DNA of 21,743 nt from positions 1-21,743 of the forward strand of contig JAAYXX010000337.1 in assembly GCA_012515695.1 (NCBI GenBank), read 5' to 3'. The position numbers were made by a program, and so were the translations under genes. Position 1 is the first letter of the stretch. Each line of letters begins with the position of its first letter. Shown one piece after another: positions 14,591 through 21,687 of the stretch. Origin of the DNA: Chloroflexota bacterium (GTDB lineage Bacteria > Chloroflexota > Anaerolineae > UBA1429). Under the pieces are notes generated by a model. It saw only the letters and a program-made list of their open reading frames with translations. It was not told the DNA's origin and ran no database searches.

Positions 14591-17500
14591 TTACGCGATT
14601 TCCTCCGGTGGGCGTTTGCTCAGGGCCACGGCGGATTCGCCGGGGGCGATGGGCCGCAGGCGCACGCCCCAGCGCACCGGCTCAGGCCAGATGCGATATT
14701 GCGGCAGCGTGCCCGGCCCGCAGCTATTCCCGCCCAACCCGGTCTGCTTGTAATCCAGGTTCAGGGTGATCTCGGGCCGCCGGGTCAGTTCGTGGAGATG
14801 CTCGGCGTTGGTCAGGTCCATCGCCGTGAAGTGGTGGGCGCTGACCTCCAGCAGGGGCAGGCCACCGGCGAACAGCCCAACGCCGTTATCATCGAGCAGC
14901 GCCACCCAGCGCGTGTCGGTCTTGTTGCCGTTCTCCTGCGGCATAACGTAGGGGAAATACTGCTCGTCTACCATGCCGCTATAGACCCCCACGGGCGCGC
15001 CCACTTTGCGGTCCACATAGCTTTCGTGCGGGCCGCGTCCGTACCAGGCGATATTCTCAAAATCTCCTGGCAGCGTCATGCATAGGCCGATGCGCGGCAG
15101 GGGCGGCAGTTCGCCTTGCGGGTCCACCTGGACGGATAGCACGATGTCGCCGCTGCCATAGACGGTATACACATATTCGCAGGCAAATCCGGCGAGCTGC
15201 TCCGGAGCGCGGACGTCGGTGCGCGCGCCGATACGCACGACCTGTGGGCCAACCTGCTGCCACCAAACCCGCTCGACGCGATGCGCCAGCCGATCTAGCC
15301 CGGCCTCGCGCCAGTGGATAGCCGCCTTTTGGCTGCCCCAGGTGGTGGCGTCGTTATCTGTGGGGGCGCGCCAGATGTTCAGCAGCGGCCCGCTTTGCAG
15401 CAGGTCGGTTCCCTGGAAGCGCCAGGAGGCCAGCGTGCCTTGCACCTTGTCGAACACCAACTCGAACGCCTCGCCGCGCAGGGTAATCTGCTGTGCGGAT
15501 TCCTCCGCCGCGATGGCGGGCATCTCGGCGACGGGCAGGGGCGACGCGGCGGGGACATGGAACGGCAGTTTGAACTGCTCCCAGGCCACCTCGTGGCCGC
15601 GCTCGGCCCAAGAGGTGCGTTCGGCCAGGGTAGCGCGGATCATCAGCCAATATTCCGTGCCCGGTTCCAGGGCCGGTTGGCGGAAGGGGATGGTGAGCGA
15701 TTCCTGCGCCCCGGCGGGCGTATGCAGGCGGTGCAGCGTGCCCTCTTGCAATACCCTCCCGTCTGCCGATAGCTCCCAGGTGAAGACCAGGTGGCTCAGG
15801 TCGCTGAAAAAGTGGCGATTGGTGATAGTTACCTGACCTTTCGCCAGATCCATCGCTTCTACCCGCACCGGCTGCAACAGCTTTTTATACTCCCAGAGGC
15901 ATGGGTGAGGCGTGCGGTCGGGGTTGATCATGCCGTTGATGCAGAAATTGTGGTCGTTGGGTTCGTCGCCAAAATCGCCTCCGTAGGCATACCACAGCCT
16001 GCCGTCGGGCGCTCGCCGCTCGATGCCCTGGTCTACCCAATCCCAGACAAAGCCGCCTTGCAACCGCTTGTGGCTCTCGATGGCCTCCCAGTATTCCTTC
16101 AGGTTGCCGCAGCTATTGCCCATCGCGTGGGCGTATTCGCACATGATCACGGGGCGGGTTTCCCCTTCCTCTTCTGCCATGGCGATGATCTTGTCCACCG
16201 TCGGGTACATGGGGCCGAGGATGTCCACCGTAGGGGCGTTCTCCGCCGGATGGTAATGCACCAGCCGCGTCGGGTCGGTGGCGCGAATCCAATCGGAAAG
16301 GGCTTCATGGTTGGGGCCATAGCCCGACTCGTTGCCCATCGACCAGACGAGCACCGAGGGGTGGTTCCTGTCGCGCAGCACCATACGCGAGCCGCGCTCT
16401 ATAAACGCCGTTTTCCAGTCGGGGTGTTTGGTGAGCTTGTCCCAGACGCCGTGCGACTCGATATTGGCCTCGTCATAGAGGTACAGGCCGTATTGGTCGC
16501 ACAGGTCGTACCAGCGCGGATCGTCGGGGTAGTGGCAGGTACGCACGGCGTTGATGTTGAACTGCTTCATCAGCTTGATGTCGGCGATCATGGACTCTTC
16601 AGTGACGAAATGGCCGCGCTGCGGCTCGTGTTCGTGGCGATTGACGCCCCGGAACAGGATTGGCACGCCATTCACGTGGACGCGCGCGTCCTTTAGCTCG
16701 ACCATGCGAAAGCCCACTCGCTGCCTGATCATCTCGGTCACACGCCCCTGGGCGTCTCGCAGCACCAGCGTGAGCGTGTAGAGATAGGGGTCTTCTGCCG
16801 ACCATTTGCGCGGGCGGGCGACCTCCTGCGCCAGCGCGAGCTCGACTTCTGTGCCCTGGCCCACTTGCACGGGGGCGACCAGGGGCGCAGCCAGCACCGG
16901 CTGGCCGTCGGCGTCGGTCAGCGTGGCTTCCAGGGTGTACCCCTCGATGGCGGGGCCATTGTTGTGCACCCACGCGCTGATCTCAAGGGTGGCGTCTTGG
17001 TAGTCGTTGTGCAGGGGCGTGCGTACCCAGAAATCGCGCACGCGCGCGAAGGGCGTGGCGTAGAGATAGACATTGCGGTAGATGCCGCTCAACCGCCAAA
17101 AGTCCTGGTCTTCCAGGTAGCTGCCGTCGGACCAGCGATAGACCTGCGCGGCCAGCGTGTTCTCCCCCTCGCGCAAATAGGGCGTGAGGTTGAATTCGGC
17201 GGGCAGGCGGCTGTCCTGGCTATAGCCCACTAGCTGGCCGTTGACCCACAGGTAAAAGGCCGAGTCTACCCCCTCGAACACGATCCAGACTTGCTGGTTG
17301 GCCCACGCGGCGGGAACGGTAAAGCGGGTGCGGTACGAGCCAGTGGGGTTATCGTCGTGGGGCACGCTAAAATTATCGTCAATGGGGAAGGGGTACTGCA
17401 CATTGGTGTAGATGGGCTTGTCGTATCCCTGCAATTGCCAGTTGCCCGGCACGGCGATGGTGCCCCAATCGCTGTCGTCGTAATCGTCCGCATAGAATCC

Positions 17501-17680
17501 AACGGGGGCTGTGGCGGGGTTGGGGGCACAGTGGAACCGCCATTCCCCGTTCAGCGAGAGCGTGCGCGTCGAGCGTCCATCCGCGTCCAGGGGGATAAAA
17601 CTGGCTCGCCCCGGCTCTTTGTTGCGCCCGACGACCAACGGGTTCTCCCAATCGTATGGCCGATTTGCCTTGTCTGCCAT
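14591..17680 (-). CDS. lacZ: Beta-galactosidase, GH2 (LacZ-type, five-domain)
   Basis: This 1029-residue protein has the length and layout of E. coli LacZ (1024): jelly-roll sugar-binding domain (about 45-215, with SLNGEWRF, PGNWQLQGYDKPIYTN), immunoglobulin-like domain, TIM barrel (about 330-620), second Ig-like domain and the C-terminal Bgal small-chain domain (about 730-1020). Motifs are NRHEHEP, VWSMGNESGYG (acid/base Glu451) and MCEYAHAMGNS (nucleophile Glu515). It hydrolyses terminal beta-galactosides; lactose itself is not certain. There is no signal peptide, so it acts in the cytoplasm. TTAGGAG lies about 7 nt before ATG 17680. It is the first gene of the minus-strand carbohydrate block, bracketed by two nearly identical hairpin repeats. 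Confidence 0.96.
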   Translation of the reverse strand: MADKANRPYDWENPLVVGRNKEPGRASFIPLDADGRSTRTLSLNGEWRFHCAPNPATAPVGFYADDYDDSDWGTIAVPGNWQLQGYDKPIYTNVQYPFPIDDNFSVPHDDNPTGSYRTRFTVPAAWANQQVWIVFEGVDSAFYLWVNGQLVGYSQDSRLPAEFNLTPYLREGENTLAAQVYRWSDGSYLEDQDFWRLSGIYRNVYLYATPFARVRDFWVRTPLHNDYQDATLEISAWVHNNGPAIEGYTLEATLTDADGQPVLAAPLVAPVQVGQGTEVELALAQEVARPRKWSAEDPYLYTLTLVLRDAQGRVTEMIRQRVGFRMVELKDARVHVNGVPILFRGVNRHEHEPQRGHFVTEESMIADIKLMKQFNINAVRTCHYPDDPRWYDLCDQYGLYLYDEANIESHGVWDKLTKHPDWKTAFIERGSRMVLRDRNHPSVLVWSMGNESGYGPNHEALSDWIRATDPTRLVHYHPAENAPTVDILGPMYPTVDKIIAMAEEEGETRPVIMCEYAHAMGNSCGNLKEYWEAIESHKRLQGGFVWDWVDQGIERRAPDGRLWYAYGGDFGDEPNDHNFCINGMINPDRTPHPCLWEYKKLLQPVRVEAMDLAKGQVTITNRHFFSDLSHLVFTWELSADGRVLQEGTLHRLHTPAGAQESLTIPFRQPALEPGTEYWLMIRATLAERTSWAERGHEVAWEQFKLPFHVPAASPLPVAEMPAIAAEESAQQITLRGEAFELVFDKVQGTLASWRFQGTDLLQSGPLLNIWRAPTDNDATTWGSQKAAIHWREAGLDRLAHRVERVWWQQVGPQVVRIGARTDVRAPEQLAGFACEYVYTVYGSGDIVLSVQVDPQGELPPLPRIGLCMTLPGDFENIAWYGRGPHESYVDRKVGAPVGVYSGMVDEQYFPYVMPQENGNKTDTRWVALLDDNGVGLFAGGLPLLEVSAHHFTAMDLTNAEHLHELTRRPEITLNLDYKQTGLGGNSCGPGTLPQYRIWPEPVRWGVRLRPIAPGESAVALSKRPPEEIA

Positions 17681-17698
17681 GTCGATTCTCCTAACATG

Positions 17699-17728
17699 CT
17701 AATACGAGACCTGCTCGATGATTGTCGA
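17699..17728 (-). promoter_or_regulatory. Possible promoter of the GH2 gene
   Basis: On the minus strand TCGACA (17728-17723), 18 bp, TATTAG (17704-17699). The transcript would begin only about 12 nt before the ATG and cut into the RBS, so the true promoter may lie further upstream within the repeats. Confidence 0.3.
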
Positions 17729-17760
17729 TGGGCGGTTGACACCGCAACAACCGTTGCATC

Positions 17761-17878
17761 GCCAGCTTGCTGGCGCCGCCATGCATGGCGCCGTCGCCCC
17801 TTCGGCGACTGGCTCCCTAGCCTGCGAAGGCAGGCGCGCCATGTATGGCGACGCAAGGGTTGGTGCAGTTTCAACTGC
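17761..17878. repeat. Run of six short hairpins upstream of GH2
   Basis: In 118 bp: GCCAGC-TT-GCTGGC-like (17761-17774), GCC-ATGCAT-GGC (17778-17789), GTCGCC-CCTTC-GGCGAC (near 17792-17808), GCCTGC-GAAG-GCAGGC (17820-17835), GCGCC-ATGTAT-GGCG (from about 17835) and GCAGTT-TC-AACTGC (17865-17878). The stems differ but the small loops recur across the window. No open frame of note is present. Confidence 0.75.
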
Positions 17879-17903
17879 CTACGCGATGGCACGCCGTATC
17901 ATT

Positions 17904-18035
17904 GGACCGCCGGCTTCCAGCCGGCATAATTGTAAGCCGCCAAGGATGGCGGCGGTCCTGAGCAACTCCCTCGCCCTTTGGGAGAGTGCGGCATACATGC
18001 CGGGCGACTGGGTACAGCCGGAGGTGAGGGCTTAA
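17904..18035. repeat. Modular hairpin repeat, second near-identical copy
   Basis: 17904-17958 matches 14451-14505 at 54 of 55 positions. 17960-18035 is an inverted relative of 1308-1415 (CTCCCTCGCCCTTTGGGAG, GCGGCATACATGCCG and CCGGAGGTGAGGG modules). After it, 18036-18210 holds a small hairpin AGTGCA/TGCACT (18059-18076), a T run at 18103-18109, and a GGCATATATGCC palindrome (near 18138-18151), with no gene that I can support. Confidence 0.85.
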
Positions 18036-18210
18036 AGTGCCGGGCTGGTGTAAACAAAAGTGCACTCAATTGCACTAAACACTCATTAACCAGCTTTAGC
18101 GGGTTTTTTCTTTCCGCAGCCTGGGCCATTCCGTTCTCGGCATATATGCCGCTGGCGGGGCCGCATGCTCATGATAGCGCGGCTACAGGACGCGCCCACT
18201 CTGAAAAGTA

Positions 18211-18239
18211 TTGTGCTTCCCTGTGAGGCATGTTATAAT
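18211..18239 (+). promoter_or_regulatory. Extended -10 promoter ahead of the Lon-like protease leader
   Basis: TGT-TATAAT (18231-18239) is a perfect extended -10; TTGTGC (18211-18216) lies 17 bp upstream as a moderate -35. The start site would be near 18246, about 347 nt before the protease ATG. This is the clearest promoter on the plus strand in this gap. Confidence 0.65.
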
Positions 18240-18245
18240 GCGGGT

Positions 18246-18592
18246 CGGCAAAAGATGCAAGGCGTTGGTCTGGAAAGCTCGGGTTTCGCGCAGCGCAGGT
18301 GGCTGGCATGGGCCTTTTGGACCAGAATGCGCCGGGGATGCGACTGCAACCCTCGCTCGCCCTGGGCGGGCGGGGCGGTCGCGTGGCGCCCGGCGGCAGA
18401 GGTTATCACGCTCACCCGGTGCCAGCCTGTTTTATTTGGCGGCTGATACCTCATTCAACTACTCACCCCTGCGCGGCTCGTTGGCGTGAGATTCGGTTGA
18501 CCAGAGAGCTGGTCACATGCTCCCGGCGGTACCTTGACAAAAGGACGTCTACCTTCGTTTTGCCAACTCTATAGGAAGCGTGAGGTGAAATC
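18246..18592 (+). other. Long structured leader or small RNA upstream of the Lon-like gene
   Basis: No convincing gene is seen. The region can fold extensively: ATGCGAC/GTCGCGT around GCTCGCCC-TG-GGCGGGC (18338-18397), AGGTTATCA with TGATACCT (about 18400-18454), TGACCAG-AGAG-CTGGTCA (near 18498-18515) and nested GGTA-CCTT / AAGG-TACC (near 18529-18554). I found no signature of RNase P RNA, tmRNA, SRP RNA or a riboswitch that I know. It could be a structured 5' untranslated region or an independent RNA; there is no terminator before the ATG, which favours a leader. Confidence 0.4.
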
Positions 18593-21103
18593 ATGGACAA
18601 CTTGAGACTCGGACCAGATCAGCTCCGGGCAAAGAGCGATCCCACCAAATTCTCCTTCGAGACTACTGCCGAGTTAAAGCCGCTGGATCAGGTGATTGGG
18701 CAGGACCGCGCCTTGCGTGCCATTGACTTTGGCATTGATATCCCCAGTTACGGCTACAATATATTCGTCGTCGGCCCGAGTGGCTCTGGGCGAGTAACGG
18801 CGGTGCGCCAGTATCTCGATCGTCGGGCGGAGGGGCGGCCTGTGCCCGATGACTGGTGCTATGTATACAATTTCGTTGACCAACGGCGGCCCAACGCGCT
18901 CCGTCTACCGCCAGGGCGGGCCACCGAACTGCGCGACGCCATGGACGACCTGGTCGAGCGCCTGCAACAGGATATTCCTCGTGCATTCGAGGGCGAGTTT
19001 TTCGAGCAGCGGCGTCGCGAGATTCAGCTCGATTTCCAGAAACGCCAGCAAGAATTGGTGTCGGAGCTGGAAAGCTATCTCAACGAGCGGGGATTTGCCC
19101 TGATCCGCTCGCAGATGGGCCTGGGAATTACCCCGATTGTGGATGGCAAACCTCTCAGCCCGGAGGAATTTGACCGGCTTGACCCCGAAACCCGCAAAAA
19201 GCTAGAAGCGTTTCGGCCTGAATTGCAGGAGCAGTTTGATCGAACCATGCGCCGCACCCGCGACCTGGACCGCGAAGCGCGCCATGCCATCGAGAACATC
19301 ACCAACGACACCACCGGCTTTGTGGTGGACAATGCTATGGCCGATATCCGCGAGGCGTTTGGCGACCTGGAGGAAGTGCTGCAATACTTGCAGGATGTGC
19401 GGGCCGATGTGGTGGCGAATGCGTCCAATTTCATGCCACAGGCCGAGGAGGAGCGGATGCCGCTTCTGGCCGCGTTGCAGCGTCCGGCGGGCCAGCCATT
19501 GCTGCGCTACAAGGTGAACGTCCTGTCCGAGCCGTGCGGGTCTCAAGAAACCTGCGCGCCGGTGATTATCGAAGACAACCCCACCTACTATAACCTGATC
19601 GGGAGGATCGAGCACCGGGCCGAGTTTGGCGCAATGGTCACGGATTTTACCCAGATCAGGGCGGGATCGCTGCATCGGGCCAATGGCGGCTATATCGTGA
19701 TAGACGCCAGGCAGCTCTTGACGAACCCCAACGCCTACGAGGGGCTAAAGCGGGCGCTGCGTAACCGCCAGATCAAAATCGAAGATATGTCCCAGATGTA
19801 TGGCCTGGTAGCCACGGTGACGCTGGAACCGGAGCCGATTCCGCTGGACGTCAAGGTGGTGTTGATCGGCGACGAGATGCTTTACCAGTTGCTCTATGCC
19901 TACGACGAGGACTTTGCCGAGCTATTCAAGGTCAAGGCCCAGTTTGCTACCGAGATGGACCGCACCGACGATAACGCGCACGAGTTTGCCCGGCTGGTGG
20001 CCGGGATGGCGGCGCGGGAAAAGCTGCTCCCCTTTAGCGCCGGAGCAGTCGCTCGCTTGTACGATGAGGCGGCCTGCTATGTGGAGGACAAGAACAAGAT
20101 CACCACGCGCTTTGGCGATATTGCCGACCTGGTGCGCGAGTCCTCCTTCTGGGCCAGCCGCGAAGGGCGCGAGGTTGTAACGGCTGCTGATGTGCGGAAA
20201 GCGGTGGAAGAGGAAATTTACCGCCTGCGCTATCACTCCGAGCGCTATCAGGAGGTGATCCAGAAGGGCGTGGTCTTGATTGACACCGAAGGGGCTGTGG
20301 TGGGCCAGGTGAATGGCCTGTCGGTGATCCAGATGGCGAATTTCGAGTTTGGCATGCCGTCTCGCATCACCGCGCAGACCTTTTTGGGGCGAGCGGGCGT
20401 CGTCAGCATAGACCGCGAGGTCAAGTTGAGCGGCCCAATTCACGATAAGGGGCAGTTGATCCTCAGTTCCTACCTGTTGGGGCGCTTTGCCCAACGCAGA
20501 ACCTTGAGCGTGTCGATCAGCCTGACGTTTGAGCAGAACTATGGCGGCGTGGAGGGGGATAGCGCCTCGTCCACCGAGTTGTATGCGCTGCTCTCCAGGC
20601 TGGCGGACGTGCCCATCAAGCAAAACCTGGCGGTGACCGGCTCGGTCAACCAGTTGGGGCGGGTGCAGGCCATCGGCGGGGTGAACGCCAAGATCGCCGG
20701 GTTCTTTGACATCTGCAAGATGCGCGGCCTGACGGGCGACCAGGGGGTGTTGATTCCCGCGTCCAACGTGCAGCACTTGATGGTGCGCGAGGACATTGTA
20801 GAGGCCGTGGCTCAGGGCAAGTTCCACATTTACGCCGTCTCGACCATCGAGGAGGGCATCGAACTGCTGACGGGTATGCCAGCGGGCGAGCCAGACGCAG
20901 AGGGCAACTATCCGGAGGGCACCCTGTACGCCCGCGTTCAGCAAAAGCTAGAGCAGTATGCTCAGTATATGCAGGAAGACGGCAAAGACGACGAAGAGGA
21001 AGAAGAACCCTTCCCGCCGGAGGGGCCGGAGGAAGAGGAAGCGTCGGCTCCGCTGGACGAGGATGGCGACATTCCCGAAGAACCGGAAGACGAAACAGAG
21101 TAG
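18593..21103 (+). CDS. Lon-like ATP-dependent protease (LonB/LonC-like AAA protease)
   Basis: This 836-residue protein combines an AAA ATPase and a Lon-type Ser-Lys protease and is expected to degrade misfolded or specific proteins in the cytoplasm. The P-loop GPSGSGRVT (61-69) has Arg in place of the Walker Lys, which I recall as common in this subfamily. A long helical insert (about 125-290) follows, then GSLHRANGGYIVIDA (Walker B region), the AAA lid and the protease domain (about 575-790). The catalytic dyad is Ser657 (EGDSASS) and Lys700 (GGVNAKIAGF), 43 residues apart as in E. coli Lon (679/722). There is no Lon N-domain. The tail (from about 800) is strongly acidic. GAGGTGA precedes the ATG; a terminator follows. 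Confidence 0.93.
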   Translation: MDNLRLGPDQLRAKSDPTKFSFETTAELKPLDQVIGQDRALRAIDFGIDIPSYGYNIFVVGPSGSGRVTAVRQYLDRRAEGRPVPDDWCYVYNFVDQRRPNALRLPPGRATELRDAMDDLVERLQQDIPRAFEGEFFEQRRREIQLDFQKRQQELVSELESYLNERGFALIRSQMGLGITPIVDGKPLSPEEFDRLDPETRKKLEAFRPELQEQFDRTMRRTRDLDREARHAIENITNDTTGFVVDNAMADIREAFGDLEEVLQYLQDVRADVVANASNFMPQAEEERMPLLAALQRPAGQPLLRYKVNVLSEPCGSQETCAPVIIEDNPTYYNLIGRIEHRAEFGAMVTDFTQIRAGSLHRANGGYIVIDARQLLTNPNAYEGLKRALRNRQIKIEDMSQMYGLVATVTLEPEPIPLDVKVVLIGDEMLYQLLYAYDEDFAELFKVKAQFATEMDRTDDNAHEFARLVAGMAAREKLLPFSAGAVARLYDEAACYVEDKNKITTRFGDIADLVRESSFWASREGREVVTAADVRKAVEEEIYRLRYHSERYQEVIQKGVVLIDTEGAVVGQVNGLSVIQMANFEFGMPSRITAQTFLGRAGVVSIDREVKLSGPIHDKGQLILSSYLLGRFAQRRTLSVSISLTFEQNYGGVEGDSASSTELYALLSRLADVPIKQNLAVTGSVNQLGRVQAIGGVNAKIAGFFDICKMRGLTGDQGVLIPASNVQHLMVREDIVEAVAQGKFHIYAVSTIEEGIELLTGMPAGEPDAEGNYPEGTLYARVQQKLEQYAQYMQEDGKDDEEEEEPFPPEGPEEEEASAPLDEDGDIPEEPEDETE

Positions 21104-21111
21104 CCATTACA

Positions 21112-21151
21112 AAAAGACTGCGGAGGCTCAAACGGGCCTCCGCAGTTGTTT
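21112..21151. terminator. Bidirectional intrinsic terminator between convergent genes
   Basis: An 11-bp perfect stem (ACTGCGGAGGC at 21117-21127 with its complement at 21136-21146) and an 8-nt loop. TTGTTT follows on the plus strand and CTTTTTG on the minus strand. It serves the Lon-like gene and the small thioredoxin-like gene. Confidence 0.88.
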
Positions 21152-21156
21152 GCCTG

Positions 21157-21495
21157 CTATTTCTGCACTGGCTCCACGATGTCGCGCAATGCGTATAATA
21201 CCTGGTAGTAATCGCAGCTACCCACCAGCTTTAGCTCGTCGTTAACAAAGGTAAACGGGTAAAAGAATCGGTCAGGTGGAACCTTGTCGAGTAGGCCTTT
21301 GTGCTGCTCGAGTTGCGCCGGGTCGGCCATGTCGTAATATTCAACCGTCACCCGGTCGCCATAGAACCGCTGTAGATACGTCCGGGTCAGCTCTGTGGTC
21401 TCCGCCGAAGACCGACGGGGGCCTCAACCACCCCGGCAGATTTCGCCTTCGCTGTTGCCCAGGACTGTGACAACGACGCGCTCTTCGCTTGTCAT
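21157..21495 (-). CDS. Thioredoxin-like protein with in-frame TGA (candidate selenoprotein)
   Basis: The ATG at 21495-21493 follows GAGGAG by 7 nt. The frame reads MTSEERVVVTVLGNSEGEIC, then R-G-G, TGA (21426-21424, codon 24), G-P-R-R-S-S, and continues unbroken to TAG at 21159-21157: 112 residues if TGA is read. The beta-alpha-beta pattern (VVVTVLG; ELTRTYLQRFYG; VTVEYYDM; FFYPFTFVNDELKLVG) suits a thioredoxin/glutaredoxin-like fold, loosely like Bacillus YuzD. TGA-Gly-Pro stands where a redox Cys would be expected, with Cys20 four residues before. A SECIS-like hairpin follows. An annotator ignoring TGA would report only a short GTG-started frame from 21351. The alternative is a Cys codon (TGC/TGT) mutated or misread as TGA. 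The gene is well equipped with promoter, operator and terminator, so it seems active. Confidence 0.6.
21397..21426 (-). promoter_or_regulatory. Candidate bacterial SECIS element (TGA plus hairpin)
   Basis: After the TGA (21426-21424) come 10 nt, then GGTCTTC (21413-21407), loop GGC (21406-21404) and GGAGACC (21403-21397): seven pairs, one of them T-G. The loop begins with G, 18 nt past the TGA. This agrees with the known bacterial SECIS rule of a hairpin directly downstream with a G among the first two loop bases. It is a sequence match only; the element is GC-rich and could arise by chance. Confidence 0.45.
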
Positions 21496-21529
21496 GCTAC
21501 CACTCCTCATTATGGACTAAGCCCGATAG

Positions 21530-21548
21530 TATACCCCTCTAGGGTATA
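21530..21548 (-). promoter_or_regulatory. Operator-like palindrome, CsoR/CstR type
   Basis: TATACCC-N5-GGGTATA is a perfect 7-bp inverted repeat covering the predicted start site (near 21547) of the thioredoxin-like gene. From family knowledge, CsoR-family repressors (copper CsoR, persulfide-sensing CstR) bind A/T-flanked CCC..GGG palindromes of this kind. The repressor gene is not in the window. Confidence 0.55.
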
Positions 21549-21553
21549 TATGT

Positions 21554-21582
21554 ATTATAAAGCAAATGTGGGGCGGTGTCAA
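21554..21582 (-). promoter_or_regulatory. Consensus promoter of the thioredoxin-like gene
   Basis: On the minus strand TTGACA (21582-21577), exactly 17 bp, TATAAT (21559-21554): both hexamers perfect. Transcription would begin near 21547, inside the palindrome, about 52 nt before the ATG. Confidence 0.88.
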
Positions 21583-21615
21583 GAGGATTTGTAGGAGGGT
21601 GAGTAGCTTTTGTGA

Positions 21616-21643
21616 TTGACATATAACAGAGCGGACGTATAAT
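21616..21643 (+). promoter_or_regulatory. Consensus-like promoter facing the right edge
   Basis: TTGACA (21616-21621), 16 bp, TATAAT (21638-21643): both hexamers perfect, spacer one base short of optimal. It diverges from the thioredoxin-like promoter and reads toward the partial frame at 21688. Confidence 0.75.
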
Positions 21644-21687
21644 ATGAGTAGCGTCGTGTTTTCATGAAAGCAGCGAGTTGATCAAGC

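Noticed and set aside
15791..16696. 301-residue plus-strand open frame inside the GH2 gene
   Set aside because: It is antisense to the conserved GH2 catalytic region, with composition typical of an antisense shadow (Val/Ala/His-rich).
17761..18035. CRISPR array
   Set aside because: The units are palindromes of differing sequence without regular spacers or a constant repeat, and no cas gene is present.
18534..18539. TTGACA just upstream of the Lon-like gene as a -35 element
   Set aside because: No acceptable -10 lies 15-19 bp downstream; the hexamer is the loop of a small hairpin.
18246..18592. RNase P RNA, tmRNA, SRP RNA or a known riboswitch
   Set aside because: I looked for the conserved cores (GAGGAAAGUC/ACAGAAA, tRNA-like tmRNA ends, the SRP GGAAGG loop, common aptamer motifs) and found none.
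19922..20944. 340-residue minus-strand open frame opposite the Lon-like gene
   Set aside because: It is a shadow of the protease domain; no start signal or family motif.
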